A DNA stretch of 64,000 nucleotides from Candidatus Bathyarchaeota archaeon. GTDB taxonomy: Archaea; Thermoproteota; Bathyarchaeia; Bathyarchaeales; Bathyarchaeaceae. Shown here piece after piece: positions 43,410-50,720 of this stretch. The position numbers and the translations under genes were made by a program. The notes under the pieces are model-generated. The model was not told where the DNA came from and ran no database searches. It saw only the letters and a program-made list of their open reading frames with translations. The DNA lies in contig SOJZ01000029.1 of the NCBI GenBank assembly GCA_004376295.1, positions 1-64,000 on the forward strand. The letters are read 5' to 3'. Within the stretch, counting starts at the first letter, position 1. Each line of letters opens with the position of its first letter.

Positions 43410-44447
43410 TTATTGGCTTAGGGTTTCCAATTCCAGGCGAGCCAGGAGATAGGATATGGTAGCTTCGGCGCCTTGATTCAGATTCAACCCTTGAGGATTA
43501 ACACCGTCATAACAGGCACCTGTGGTCGGGTCGTAGACCCTTACATTCTGTGTGTTCTTTCCCAAAAACCATTCAAAAGCAATGTATGCTACCCTTTGAT
43601 ACATCTCCTCGTTAGTTAGCTGAAAGGCAGTCAGAGCTGCTTCTACCATGGACGATGCCTCAATTGGTTGTTGGTCGTATGTGGCTCTCTGACCACCCTT
43701 CTTGTACCATCCTTTGTTACCGATTGGGACGAATTTCTCATCAATTACCTGAACTTCAACAAGAAAGTCAAAGGATTCCTTCGCTACCTGAAGGTATCTT
43801 TCATCTCCAATGATGCCGTAGGCTCTAAAAAGAGCTTGCGATAAACGCGCATTAACATATGTAAGATATGGTTCAAACCAACACCAATCAGAAGAAGATA
43901 CTCGCTGATAGTTGTCCAGCAATTGCTCAGTCAATGACACTATGCTCTTGGAAAGATTGGGGTCATGGGGGAAGGCTTCATAATAGTAGCAAAGACCCAG
44001 AATTGTAAAGGCTTTGGCCCTAAGACTCTTAAAGCTCGATGCGTGTCGAAAGCCTTTGTCAAAGATCTCTTTCGATGTAGTTCTAATGCCCTTAGAAAGA
44101 TTAGGTAAAATAGCATATCCACAGGCCCAGAGAGATCGTCCAATGCAATCTTCTGACCCCATGTCATTGAGGAAGCCACGATCATAACTTAATAGATTGC
44201 GAAATTTGCCGTCGGGTCTTTGCATATGAAACAAGAAACTTAAATACGTATTAGCTAGCTTGTTTACTTTGGAATCACCATGAAGCTGAAGGAATTTTAT
44301 GCAGACAACTAGTGCACGGGCGTTGTCGTCTGTAGTATAGCCTTCCTTTCTGTTTGGAATCGAATATTTGGTGTGCTGAAGGATGCCGGTGTCATCCGTC
44401 AAGGCTTTAAGATGATCTAGTTTGATTGGCGGTTTAATATCTATCAC
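43410..44447 (-). CDS. Alpha/alpha-barrel protein of the GT4-GH130 cluster
   Basis: This 345-residue, mostly helical protein shows the repeats of an (alpha/alpha)6 toroid (EGYTTDDNARALVVCIKFLQ, LHAWGCG-like SLWACGYAI, QPIEASSMVEAALTAF). I do not recognise a named family, but proteins of this type regularly sit beside GT4 and GH130 genes. TTDDNAR and EASSMVEAA are the kind of acidic and aromatic surfaces used by barrel glycosidases, so it may hydrolyse or bind the same glycan. It lies two bases from the GT4 gene, so they are certainly co-transcribed. Confidence 0.6.
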   Translation of the reverse strand: MIDIKPPIKLDHLKALTDDTGILQHTKYSIPNRKEGYTTDDNARALVVCIKFLQLHGDSKVNKLANTYLSFLFHMQRPDGKFRNLLSYDRGFLNDMGSEDCIGRSLWACGYAILPNLSKGIRTTSKEIFDKGFRHASSFKSLRAKAFTILGLCYYYEAFPHDPNLSKSIVSLTEQLLDNYQRVSSSDWCWFEPYLTYVNARLSQALFRAYGIIGDERYLQVAKESFDFLVEVQVIDEKFVPIGNKGWYKKGGQRATYDQQPIEASSMVEAALTAFQLTNEEMYQRVAYIAFEWFLGKNTQNVRVYDPTTGACYDGVNPQGLNLNQGAEATISYLLARLELETLSQ

Positions 44448-44449
44448 CT

Positions 44450-45628
44450 TTAATCTTCAAGGAGATGATTGAACAATTTAACATATTTTTCTGCAACTTT
44501 TGGCCAGGTAAAGTTTCTACTATAAGCATAAGCTTTCCTTTCCAAACTAAACCTTAGTTCTGTATCTTCTATAAGCCTGTTTATGCATTCAGCGATTGAA
44601 CTAGGACTTCTAAACTTGCATAGTAATCCTCGTCCATCCGCCAAAGCCTCTTCAGCATGAAGGTACGGTGTCGATATAATAGCCTTACCAGTTCCTAAAG
44701 CATAGACGAGCGTTCCACTGCTAATCTGATTCCGACCGACGTATGGAGTAATGTAGATATCTGTTGCTTGGAGATACCTAATTAGTTCCCGTTTGGGGAT
44801 AAAACGATTGTAGAACCTCACATGTTTCCCCAATTGGAGTTCATCAACTAACCTCATCAACCTCTTCCGATAACGCTCGCCCTCAGTTTTCCTTACTTCC
44901 GGATGAGTCTCTCCAATTATGAGGTAAAGAATTCTTGGTTCTTTCTTAACGAGGGAAGGGAGCGCTCGAATAGTATGTTGAATACCCTTTCTACGGTTTA
45001 TCAGTCCAAAAGTAGACAAAACTATCCTATTTCTCAGACCAAGAGAAGTTTTTGGCCTTTCGCTGGTAACAAATGGAACATCGGGACAACCATGTGGGAT
45101 AACATCGATTTTTTCACGTTTAATATTACAGCTTTTTAATAGTTGCAGAGCTGTTGTCGTCATGACGACGATTGACGCGCTATGGTATGCAATACTTTCC
45201 AAAACTGTTTGAGCAGTTGGTCCAAAGTTTGGCACAATAGTATGGAGCGTAGTTACTACTGGTTTCTGAAGATCCTCCAAAAACGAATTAATGTATTCCC
45301 CCCACTCTCCTCCAAAAAGACCGAATGTGTGTTGGAGATTTATTAAATCAACTTCAGATAGATTAACGTAGCGAACGGCTTGGACGTAATCATCAATAGA
45401 GTCTCGTTCAATTTGAAATCTAACTCTCCTATCATACTTGTAGATTCCCCCCTTCTCATTTATCGCGATAACCACTGATGATTTAAACTCGTGAAGCCCA
45501 TCTATGGCATCGACCAGATCCTTCGTGTAGCTTGCTATACCACACTCTCGCGGCGGATAAGTGCTTACATAAGCAATCCTTTTTTCATCGACATTGAAAA
45601 GGGAGAGTTTCTGCTTGGATGTTTGCAT
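44450..45628 (-). CDS. GT4-family glycosyltransferase
   Basis: A GT-B fold retaining glycosyltransferase of 392 residues. It shows N-terminal IAYVSTYPPRECGIASYT, the hinge PHGCPDVPF, and the donor-site half with STFGLINRRKGIQ, LYLIIGETHP, and the E(x7)E-like region SGTLVYALGTGKAIISTPY. It is related to mannosyltransferases that occur with GH130 enzymes. It is cytoplasmic or peripheral at the membrane. It is the first gene of the glycan cluster; the donor is likely GDP-mannose by association only. Confidence 0.88.
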   Translation of the reverse strand: MQTSKQKLSLFNVDEKRIAYVSTYPPRECGIASYTKDLVDAIDGLHEFKSSVVIAINEKGGIYKYDRRVRFQIERDSIDDYVQAVRYVNLSEVDLINLQHTFGLFGGEWGEYINSFLEDLQKPVVTTLHTIVPNFGPTAQTVLESIAYHSASIVVMTTTALQLLKSCNIKREKIDVIPHGCPDVPFVTSERPKTSLGLRNRIVLSTFGLINRRKGIQHTIRALPSLVKKEPRILYLIIGETHPEVRKTEGERYRKRLMRLVDELQLGKHVRFYNRFIPKRELIRYLQATDIYITPYVGRNQISSGTLVYALGTGKAIISTPYLHAEEALADGRGLLCKFRSPSSIAECINRLIEDTELRFSLERKAYAYSRNFTWPKVAEKYVKLFNHLLED

Positions 45629-45680
45629 TAACTTACTCTACCTACCTTTGGGGCAACCTTCTTCATAAAAAGTCTTGTAT

Positions 45681-45690
45681 CATGCATGCA
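45681..45690. repeat. TGCATGCA-family palindrome
   Basis: CATGCATGCA lies 53 bp upstream of the GT4 start codon. Confidence 0.7.
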
Positions 45691-45849
45691 TTTACCTCCC
45701 ACAGTTGAATGTAACACTTTCCCCTTTTTATCTGCCTTGTTTCTCAATAAAATACCTACCCAAACATCCATCTGGGGTCGGTGCTAGCCACAAAAACATC
45801 AAATCCTTTTTTTACAAGATAACCACCTAGTTTTTCGGCTATTTTCTTT

Positions 45850-45878
45850 CATGCATGTTTGATGCATGGCATACATGC
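45850..45878. repeat. Cluster of TGCATG palindromes
   Basis: CATGCATG, GATGCATGG and ATACATGC occur within 29 bp in an otherwise AT-rich stretch. Confidence 0.6.
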
Positions 45879-45972
45879 AAAAATAGCTAATCTACATCAA
45901 CATACTTTTCCAATAACTTTTTTTTCTAATTCATAAATCCTCAAATGAAAAATTTCTTAAATCAATGTTCAA

Positions 45973-45996
45973 AATACTTGCATGCATGCAAGTATT
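45973..45996. repeat. 24-bp perfect palindrome centred on TGCATGCATGCA
   Basis: The half-site AATACTTGCATG is followed by its exact reverse complement. It is the longest perfect palindrome of the family in this window. The ATG of the small ORF at 45982 lies inside it, so it may act as an operator or cruciform overlapping a translation start. Confidence 0.85.
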
Positions 45997-46107
45997 AAAA
46001 ACCTCAAGTATAAAATTAATGATGTTCTGATTCATAATGGTTACAAAGTTCAGAATTCTGAGGAATTCGATGAAGCCTTCCGTAAAATTGTCAAAGAGGT
46101 GATTTAA
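45982..46107 (+). CDS. 41-residue ORF starting inside the palindrome
   Basis: The ATG lies in the 24-bp palindrome, giving MHASIKNLKY... and then DVLIHNGYKVQNSEEFDEAF and RKIVKEVI before TAA. The composition looks like a real small alpha/beta or helical protein. The stop is immediately followed by the ATG of a zinc-ribbon mini-gene, arguing for a two-gene unit. No canonical ribosome-binding site is visible, so translation would be leaderless or start elsewhere. Confidence 0.45.
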   Translation: MHASIKNLKYKINDVLIHNGYKVQNSEEFDEAFRKIVKEVI

Positions 46108-46209
46108 ATGCCTTTATATGATAAGGTTTGTGCTGTTTGTTTAAAACAGTTCTCGACAACGGATAAAAAAAGAAAGTTATGTATGAATTGCCTATATGCT
46201 GAAAAATAA
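46108..46209 (+). CDS. 33-residue zinc-knuckle protein
   Basis: The frame begins directly after the preceding TAA; GAGGTG lies just upstream. The product has CAVC and CMNC pairs separated by a lysine-rich loop (MPLYDKVCAVCLKQF), a minimal treble-clef or zinc-ribbon. The function is unknown; such mini-proteins are common in archaeal viruses and accessory islands. Confidence 0.55.
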   Translation: MPLYDKVCAVCLKQFSTTDKKRKLCMNCLYAEK

Positions 46210-46233
46210 CCCTAGTTTTTTTGATTGTTTACC

Positions 46234-46416
46234 TTATAGCAACAAGAGAATGCCGATAACTATCCCTACAGCAACCACTAAACTCATCAAGACCGACCAC
46301 GCTGTAACACGTATGTCTGCGATTTTATCGAGTGCAATTATCATTGAAATCCACAAGAGAGGAATCAAAAAAAAAGGACCAAGGATTTGCTGTAAAAAGA
46401 TGAAAGATTTCGTCAA
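46234..46416 (-). CDS. Possible small membrane protein, two spans
   Basis: A 60-residue frame starting at TTG has two hydrophobic segments (ILGPFFLIPLLWISMIIALD and VLMSLVVAVGIVIGILLLL). No family is known and the ribosome-binding site is weak. A frame on the other strand (46196-46480) looks random. It is plausible but unproven. Confidence 0.35.
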   Translation of the reverse strand: MTKSFIFLQQILGPFFLIPLLWISMIIALDKIADIRVTAWSVLMSLVVAVGIVIGILLLL

Positions 46417-46532
46417 TAATATCCCACTGATTAATAGGTTTTGGAAGCATGTCTTCGCAATATTTTTACATAATTATTAAACGTTGTGCATCGCCCTTAT
46501 GACACTAAAAGATGTGAGAAATGCGGAAAAAT

Positions 46533-47207
46533 CTAACGCAGTTCTTTGAGGTATTTCCACATTTTCGGAACTGTGTTCCTAAACGCTTCATGCCATTCTT
46601 CATTCTTCATCAGTTCTTGAGCGAATGTTACGGATAACCAAATTATTGTGGCTGCCATAGTCGTAAGCATTAAGAATAGCACAGCCTTGAATCTTTCTTT
46701 GTTATACTCTCCTAGAGTGGCTTTTGTCTTATCCTTTTCGATTTCTGTGAATGCAAAGGTGCTCTTGAAACTTGAGTGAACGAATTCACACATATCTTCA
46801 TACAGAGAATCACTTGCATAACTCACATTCTTTCTGAGAAAACTTGGACGGAATTTCTTTCCCTCAAACCAAAGTTTAGCCTCTTCCTCATGCTTTGAAA
46901 GATAGTTCATCAAAAGGTGATTCTCATAGGATATTCTCAGTAGTGCCATAGAGACATCGTAGTAGCCTTTGAGAGAAGAATCAAAGGCACAACGCAATAT
47001 TCTGAATATCCTATAGGAGATTCTGTAAGTGGAATCTTTGCTGTATGTGAACCCGTGAACATTTTCATCACTTAATACTTGAAAAGTCTTCAGAAAGACT
47101 TCTGAAGTTTCTCTGAAAAAGGTCAATTCCTTCTGGAAATCTCGCTCACTCTTCCTCATAGTTCTTAATTCATCTTTTCTTAACAACGATAAATTTCGAT
47201 ACGACAT
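46533..47207 (-). CDS. Helical hypothetical protein, DUF5677-like pattern
   Basis: The 224-residue, mainly alpha-helical protein has the stretch YYDVSMALLRISYENHLLMN, followed by HEEEAKLWFEGKKF and a C-terminal hydrophobic helix (AVLFLMLTTMAATIIWLSV). This resembles DUF5677-type proteins, which may be HEPN-related, but the match is from memory and uncertain. I choose the ATG at 47207 (AAGGGAAC upstream) because the longer frame to 47354 overlaps the divergent zinc-ribbon gene and its extra N-terminus looks random. Confidence 0.5.
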   Translation of the reverse strand: MSYRNLSLLRKDELRTMRKSERDFQKELTFFRETSEVFLKTFQVLSDENVHGFTYSKDSTYRISYRIFRILRCAFDSSLKGYYDVSMALLRISYENHLLMNYLSKHEEEAKLWFEGKKFRPSFLRKNVSYASDSLYEDMCEFVHSSFKSTFAFTEIEKDKTKATLGEYNKERFKAVLFLMLTTMAATIIWLSVTFAQELMKNEEWHEAFRNTVPKMWKYLKELR

Positions 47208-47330
47208 CAGAGTTCCCTTTTTACAATTATGATTAATGAAGAACAATAGTTTTTTGTAATTGTGAGTAATGCAAAAAGTTATAGCTGAATCGAAAGAACT
47301 AATTAGAATACTTAAGAAGGAAATGAGAAT

Positions 47331-47516
47331 ATGATGAAGTGTGATAAATGCCATGTAGATTCAGCCATGTATAGAGCTACGGTAATGGTTTGTCCCAAGT
47401 GTCATGGAATACTTAATGCGGAACAGCTGTTCCAACTACTCGAGAAATTAAGAATCAGTAAAGAGCTGGTTGAACAGATTAAGAAGGAAATTGTTCTCGA
47501 AATCACCTTTTCATAG
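47331..47516 (+). CDS. 61-residue zinc-ribbon protein
   Basis: It has CDKC near the N-terminus and CPKC after residue 20, followed by an amphipathic helix (QLFQLLEKLRISKELVEQIK). The ATG follows AAGGAAATGAG. It is divergent from the DUF5677-like gene. The zinc ribbon plus helix suggests a small nucleic-acid- or protein-binding factor. A hairpin with a TGCATGCA core lies 18 bp after the stop. Confidence 0.6.
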   Translation: MMKCDKCHVDSAMYRATVMVCPKCHGILNAEQLFQLLEKLRISKELVEQIKKEIVLEITFS

Positions 47517-47533
47517 GGTAAAACCCTCAGGAG

Positions 47534-47558
47534 CCTGCATTTTCCACATGCATGCAGG
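47534..47558. repeat. Hairpin with TGCATGCA core after the zinc-ribbon gene
   Basis: CCTGCAT (47534-47540) and ATGCAGG (47552-47558) form a 7-bp stem around an 11-nt loop that includes part of the CATGCATGCA palindrome. Its place after a stop codon suits a 3'-end signal. Confidence 0.55.
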
Positions 47559-47609
47559 TGAAACAAAAATAAATCAGCAAGCAAACAGAAGGGAAAGGAA
47601 GAAATCTGA

Positions 47610-47780
47610 ATGAAAAAACTCATTAAAAAACAATTAACTTACGGTGATGTGCTTCAGAGCAAATGTACATTCGAAGAATACATTCAAGACTGCTATGAAA
47701 GAAATAAAGACGAAGAATGTTTCAGAGAAACTAATGGTCAGGTTCTATGCTTCCGATGTCCAAAAGTTGGGAGGATTTGA
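47610..47780 (+). CDS. 56-residue small Cys-containing protein
   Basis: The ATG follows GGGAAAGGAAG. The product, MKKLIKKQLTYGDVLQSK and onward, has five cysteines including CFRC near the end and CFRE, and is rich in charged residues. Codon use and the strong ribosome-binding site suggest a real gene in the run of tiny zinc-binding genes 46.0-47.8 kb. The family is unknown. Confidence 0.5.
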   Translation: MKKLIKKQLTYGDVLQSKCTFEEYIQDCYERNKDEECFRETNGQVLCFRCPKVGRI

Positions 47781-47981
47781 AAAATGCCAATGAAAATACG
47801 TTTTCAAGGAAAGTTGTATGCATGAACAGTTTTTCCATGCAAGCAGTGAATCTCCATTCATTCAATCAGGATTTTGTTGTTCATTCCTATTGTTTAATTG
47901 CACTGAACAAGAAGAGAATTTCTGTTCCTTTTTCTCTTTGTGTGTCTCACGTTTTCTCTCTTTTTCGGTCACAAATCACTC

Positions 47982-47994
47982 TGCATGCATGCAT
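47982..47994. repeat. TGCATGCA-family palindrome
   Basis: TGCATGCATGCAT lies in the gene-free stretch 47781-48105. A partial copy (TATGCATG) is near 47818. Nothing else is recognisable in this stretch. Confidence 0.7.
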
Positions 47995-48069
47995 TGAATC
48001 CTCAGATTGATTAGGCATTTCCTTCCCTGCTCGCCATTAGCACTTTCTTTTAGGATACTTAATCCTTTT

Positions 48070-48080
48070 ATGCATGCATG
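48070..48080. repeat. TGCATGCA-family palindrome
   Basis: ATGCATGCATG lies 26 bp beyond the stop of the minus-strand winged-helix gene. Confidence 0.7.
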
Positions 48081-48105
48081 AGAAACTTGCACGATACATC
48101 TCTAA

Positions 48106-48342
48106 TCACTCCTTCTCTTTTATCTCCGTGCGCTCTATAACTCTCACAAACTTCCTTTTCTTGGACGCCCAAGGAGTTGTGAGTTTTTTGTACACTTCCA
48201 CCAACCCCCTGTTCTTTAAATCTGGAACTGCACCCATCATTCTGGAAGGTATGTTGCAGATCAGCACTTCTCCACGTTCTTTAACGAAGTTGTAAACTTT
48301 CTTCTCAAATTCAGTTAGCCCCTTAGACAACTCTAAACACAT
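48106..48342 (-). CDS. Small winged-helix-like protein (paralogue of 62671)
   Basis: The product aligns with the protein at 62671: LTEFEKKVYNFVKERGEVL against LTEIEKKTYEFIKKVGEIQ, and MMGAVPDLKNRGLVEVYKK against MVGAVINLKNKRLVEIYKK, both ending KKRKFV-V. The helix-turn-helix plus wing pattern and basic tail suggest a DNA-binding regulator. The ATG at 48342 gives 78 residues, matching the paralogue; a TTG at 48435 would add an N-terminal extension. Palindromes at 48070 and 48575 bracket it. Confidence 0.65.
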   Translation of the reverse strand: MCLELSKGLTEFEKKVYNFVKERGEVLICNIPSRMMGAVPDLKNRGLVEVYKKLTTPWASKKRKFVRVIERTEIKEKE

Positions 48343-48443
48343 CCTCCATTTGTTAAATCTATTGTAGTCAAACGTATCTTTTCCGTCTCTAACGGTTCTT
48401 TTCCTTCCATATCCAAATCGACCATGCACGCACAATGAATTTC

Positions 48444-48587
48444 CTACTTTTTAGGTTTCTCCTCCAACTTTGTGATTTTTGCATCAATAGGCAATGGCAT
48501 AGGCGTCCTAGTTGCTAGAGTCAGCTTAGCTAGGAAGGGGCGATCGCTATCGTGACTATTGATAGAACACCCAGATGCATGCATGCA
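48444..48587 (-). pseudogene. Possible gene fragment ending ...KITKLEEKPKK
   Basis: A minus-strand frame starts at the ATG inside the palindrome at 48575 (MHASGC...) and ends with protein-like sequence RPFLAKLTLATRTPMPLPID then AKITKLEEKPKK. Only the last 35 residues look natural, so this may be the tail of a truncated gene joined to the palindrome. Low confidence. Confidence 0.25.
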
Positions 48588-48620
48588 ATCTAACGAACCT
48601 CTAAAACTAATGCATGCATG
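48575..48620. repeat. Two TGCATGCA-family palindromes
   Basis: ATGCATGCATGCA (48575-48587) and ATGCATGCATG (48610-48620) are 22 bp apart. The second supplies the ATG of a 28-codon frame beginning MHAWKE. Confidence 0.7.
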
Positions 48621-48697
48621 GAAAGAGATATACATTATTTTTGCAGCTTTTGCGGAGGAGTTGATGTTGATGCTAATGGAAGAACCTGCAAAATAAC

Positions 48698-48709
48698 TGC
48701 ATGCATGCA
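48698..48709. repeat. TGCATGCA-family palindrome
   Basis: TGCATGCATGCA, a perfect 12-bp palindrome, lies 10 bp beyond the stop of the minus-strand Mrr-like gene. Confidence 0.75.
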
Positions 48710-48718
48710 AAGAGCACT

Positions 48719-49288
48719 CTAATCATTCAATGCCTTCTGAATCGCCAAGAGCTTCGTTAAATCGTTGTCCAAAAAATCTGTCCAACCACGCTCAAAATGA
48801 AAACTAGCATTATCACTAACCAACCTAACATCACAAACATAGCGACCATCAACATAACCCTTACAATCAGACTCCTTAACCGGAACGAGACCACACTTCG
48901 CCCTACACAATTTCTCAATACAACCATTTATCACCAAGTAAAGTCGCTCCGACTTGAAATGAGGCATGATCCTCTCCGAAATCATCTCAATATTTTCATG
49001 CTCCATCTCACTTTCAGCCGCCTTAGTAAACCGCTTCCCAATAAGAATACCCTTATCATAATTCCGCTTCTTCAACACCACACTCATCTCCTTAACAGTA
49101 TCCACACCAACATATCCGGCCCCTGAACTGACGCCCGTTATAACACGTATCAGAATCTTATCATCTGACCCCGAAGGCGAAACTGTGAAATCCACCCATC
49201 CCTCCTTCCTTCGAACTCTCCTACTTTCATAGTCTCTAATCGCTGAAATCAGCTCAGCTTTCCTAACGAGGTCTTCTCCACTCAACAC
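48719..49288 (-). CDS. Restriction-endonuclease-like (Mrr-type fold) protein
   Basis: The 189-residue protein has the shape of a PD-(D/E)xK nuclease of the Mrr_cat/RecB type: an N-terminal helix (AELISAIRDYESRRVRRKEG), a strand with IRVITG, then DTVKEMSVVLKKRNYDKGIL and IGKRFTKAAESEMEHENIEM, which follow the typical helix-strand-helix of Mrr-like domains. The acidic/lysine catalytic set is less certain. The C-terminal 60 residues with three cysteines (KLCRAKCG...CKG) may bind zinc. It could be a solitary defence or repair nuclease. No methylase is adjacent. Confidence 0.6.
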   Translation of the reverse strand: MLSGEDLVRKAELISAIRDYESRRVRRKEGWVDFTVSPSGSDDKILIRVITGVSSGAGYVGVDTVKEMSVVLKKRNYDKGILIGKRFTKAAESEMEHENIEMISERIMPHFKSERLYLVINGCIEKLCRAKCGLVPVKESDCKGYVDGRYVCDVRLVSDNASFHFERGWTDFLDNDLTKLLAIQKALND

Positions 49289-49536
49289 ATCGTCCCTCTA
49301 ACAACCACAGCTTCAAAAATGTTCAACTAGACCATGACGTCCCATTTCATCCCATGTATTCTCACGGAAGCTTATATACTGCTCCATAAGGTCAACTGTT
49401 AGGTTTTTCCTTCCATGAGCAAAAAACGACCCCTTTCTTTGTAACGTGCACCCAACAATCCAATGGAAACCCTTTAACAGTAGGTCTTACAATTGAAACG
49501 AGGTAACAACCAAATGAAAACTAGGAATGGAAATGG

Positions 49537-50277
49537 ATGCTAAATAGAAGATGGACAATGCTGCGAGGACGACCTCGAGGCAGGGGCCATTCAACACGTG
49601 ATACGAGGCTTCTCCAATATCTCGTAACAATTTCGCTAAAACATAGAATCGACCCAGACAAGCTCTTCAACAAGATTGTGTATGCTTGGAAGAACGGAAG
49701 ATCCAAGTGCAAACAATTAACAATCCAGTGCCGCGAAAAAATGGGAGACCACGCCATTTTTCTTATAACTAAGAATCATGAAGTAGTTGCGCAATTTCCG
49801 ATGTCAAGGAACCTTCTTAAGCAAACAGCTCCGCTGAAACGGTTTGCACATGTAATTGAACGTGAGAAAGATGCTCTAATGAAGAAGAGAAATGCTAGGG
49901 CAGTGGGGTATCATAAAATTGGAGATTTGAAGGCTGGAATGAAGCGGATTAACTTGAAAGCCCGTGTCCTCTCGATTTCAAGACCACAACAAGCTCTGAC
50001 AAAATACAACGATTATGTTATGTTTGCCAACGCAACTTTGACAGATGAAACTGGCACTGTAAAACTAACTCTATGGAACGGTAGAATAAACTCCCTTTCC
50101 GTCAATGACACAGTTGAAATTGAAAATGCAAATGTCACCGCTTACAAAGGTGAAACTCAACTGAAAATCGGGAGACATAGCAAATTAAGAATCATTGACA
50201 ATCACAACAGAGTTCGCGCAAGAGAACTAGAACGTACGCCAAGTCTAAACAGCATCGCAATGCGCACACATGGATGA
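49537..50277 (+). CDS. OB-fold nucleic-acid-binding protein with N-terminal extension
   Basis: The C-terminal 110 residues form an RPA/SSB-like OB fold: IGDLKAGMKRINLKARVLSI, DETGTVKLTLWNGRI, DTVEIENANVTAYKGETQL. This is the same family as the OB protein at 52778. The N-terminal 120 residues are basic and helical (LRGRPRGRGHSTRDTRLLQY) with no known match. It probably binds single-stranded DNA or RNA. It is followed 11 bp later by a YHS mini-gene. Several in-frame ATGs (49537, 49558) make the start uncertain. Confidence 0.75.
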   Translation: MLNRRWTMLRGRPRGRGHSTRDTRLLQYLVTISLKHRIDPDKLFNKIVYAWKNGRSKCKQLTIQCREKMGDHAIFLITKNHEVVAQFPMSRNLLKQTAPLKRFAHVIEREKDALMKKRNARAVGYHKIGDLKAGMKRINLKARVLSISRPQQALTKYNDYVMFANATLTDETGTVKLTLWNGRINSLSVNDTVEIENANVTAYKGETQLKIGRHSKLRIIDNHNRVRARELERTPSLNSIAMRTHG

Positions 50278-50288
50278 GGAACAAGACG

Positions 50289-50432
50289 ATGCCTAGAGAC
50301 CCTGTTTGCGGCGCGGTTCTGAACGAAAAAACAGCTAAATTTAAGATCAAGCATGAAGGAGAAAATTACTATTTCTGTAGTGTGAAATGCAAGAAGAGAT
50401 TCAAAAGGAATCGAAGGAAGTTTGTAAAGTAG
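50289..50432 (+). CDS. 47-residue YHS/TRASH metal-binding protein
   Basis: The short gene encodes MPRDPVCGAVLNEKTAKF and then YYFCSVKCKKRFKRN: the YHS-domain pattern (DPVCG...FCS..C...F) seen in metal-sensing and heavy-metal ATPase tails. It lies 11 bp after the OB-fold gene, so they are probably co-transcribed. It may be a small copper or other metal carrier. The identification is from the motif. Confidence 0.7.
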   Translation: MPRDPVCGAVLNEKTAKFKIKHEGENYYFCSVKCKKRFKRNRRKFVK

Positions 50433-50560
50433 ACTGGATTCTTCCTGTGCACTCAGTACGCATACATAAATTAACTTAATGTTGATGAAGCGTTTCGGAA
50501 CATCATCCACACCGTTTTCACAGTTTTTTTGTTAGCTCACCCGTGTTCTTCAATACAGAT

Positions 50561-50657
50561 GCCATCTTTCGCTATCTTTTCGTATCTTTTCCTATCTTTC
50601 TATATCTTTTTGTATCTTTCTGCATCTTTCCCCATCTATTCCCATCTAATCCTATCG
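50561..50657 (+). repeat. 10-bp phased ATCT repeat array
   Basis: ATCT recurs at exactly 10-bp spacing nine times, with a tenth ATCG (units such as ATCTTTCGCT, ATCTTTTCGT, ATCTTTTCCT). The spacers are pyrimidine-rich and variable. A 10-bp period puts every unit on one face of the helix, which suggests a curved or phased protein-binding DNA array rather than coding sequence. It lies between the YHS gene and the GNAT gene. Confidence 0.8.
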
Positions 50658-50720
50658 TGGGATAAACCGTTTTCAAGCTTAATTTCAAAAAACCAACAAA
50701 ATACAAGCTTTGTGAAAAAC

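Larger units (their letters stand above)
45629..45981. other. Gene-free AT-rich region with palindromes
   Basis: This 353-bp region upstream of the GT4 gene contains CATGCATGCA (45681-45690), CATGCATG with nearby GATGCATGG and ACATGC (45850-45878), and the left half of the 24-bp palindrome at 45973. No ORF with protein character was found. Confidence 0.6.

Noticed and set aside
47747-48010. 87-residue plus frame, and a 59-residue frame from palindrome to palindrome (47818-47997)
   Set aside because: Both are rich in F, S and C with no ribosome-binding site and look like non-coding sequence.
45681-48709. CRISPR array as the explanation for the repeated TGCATGCA motifs
   Set aside because: The repeats are only 8-24 bp, irregularly spaced, and have no uniform spacers or cas genes nearby.
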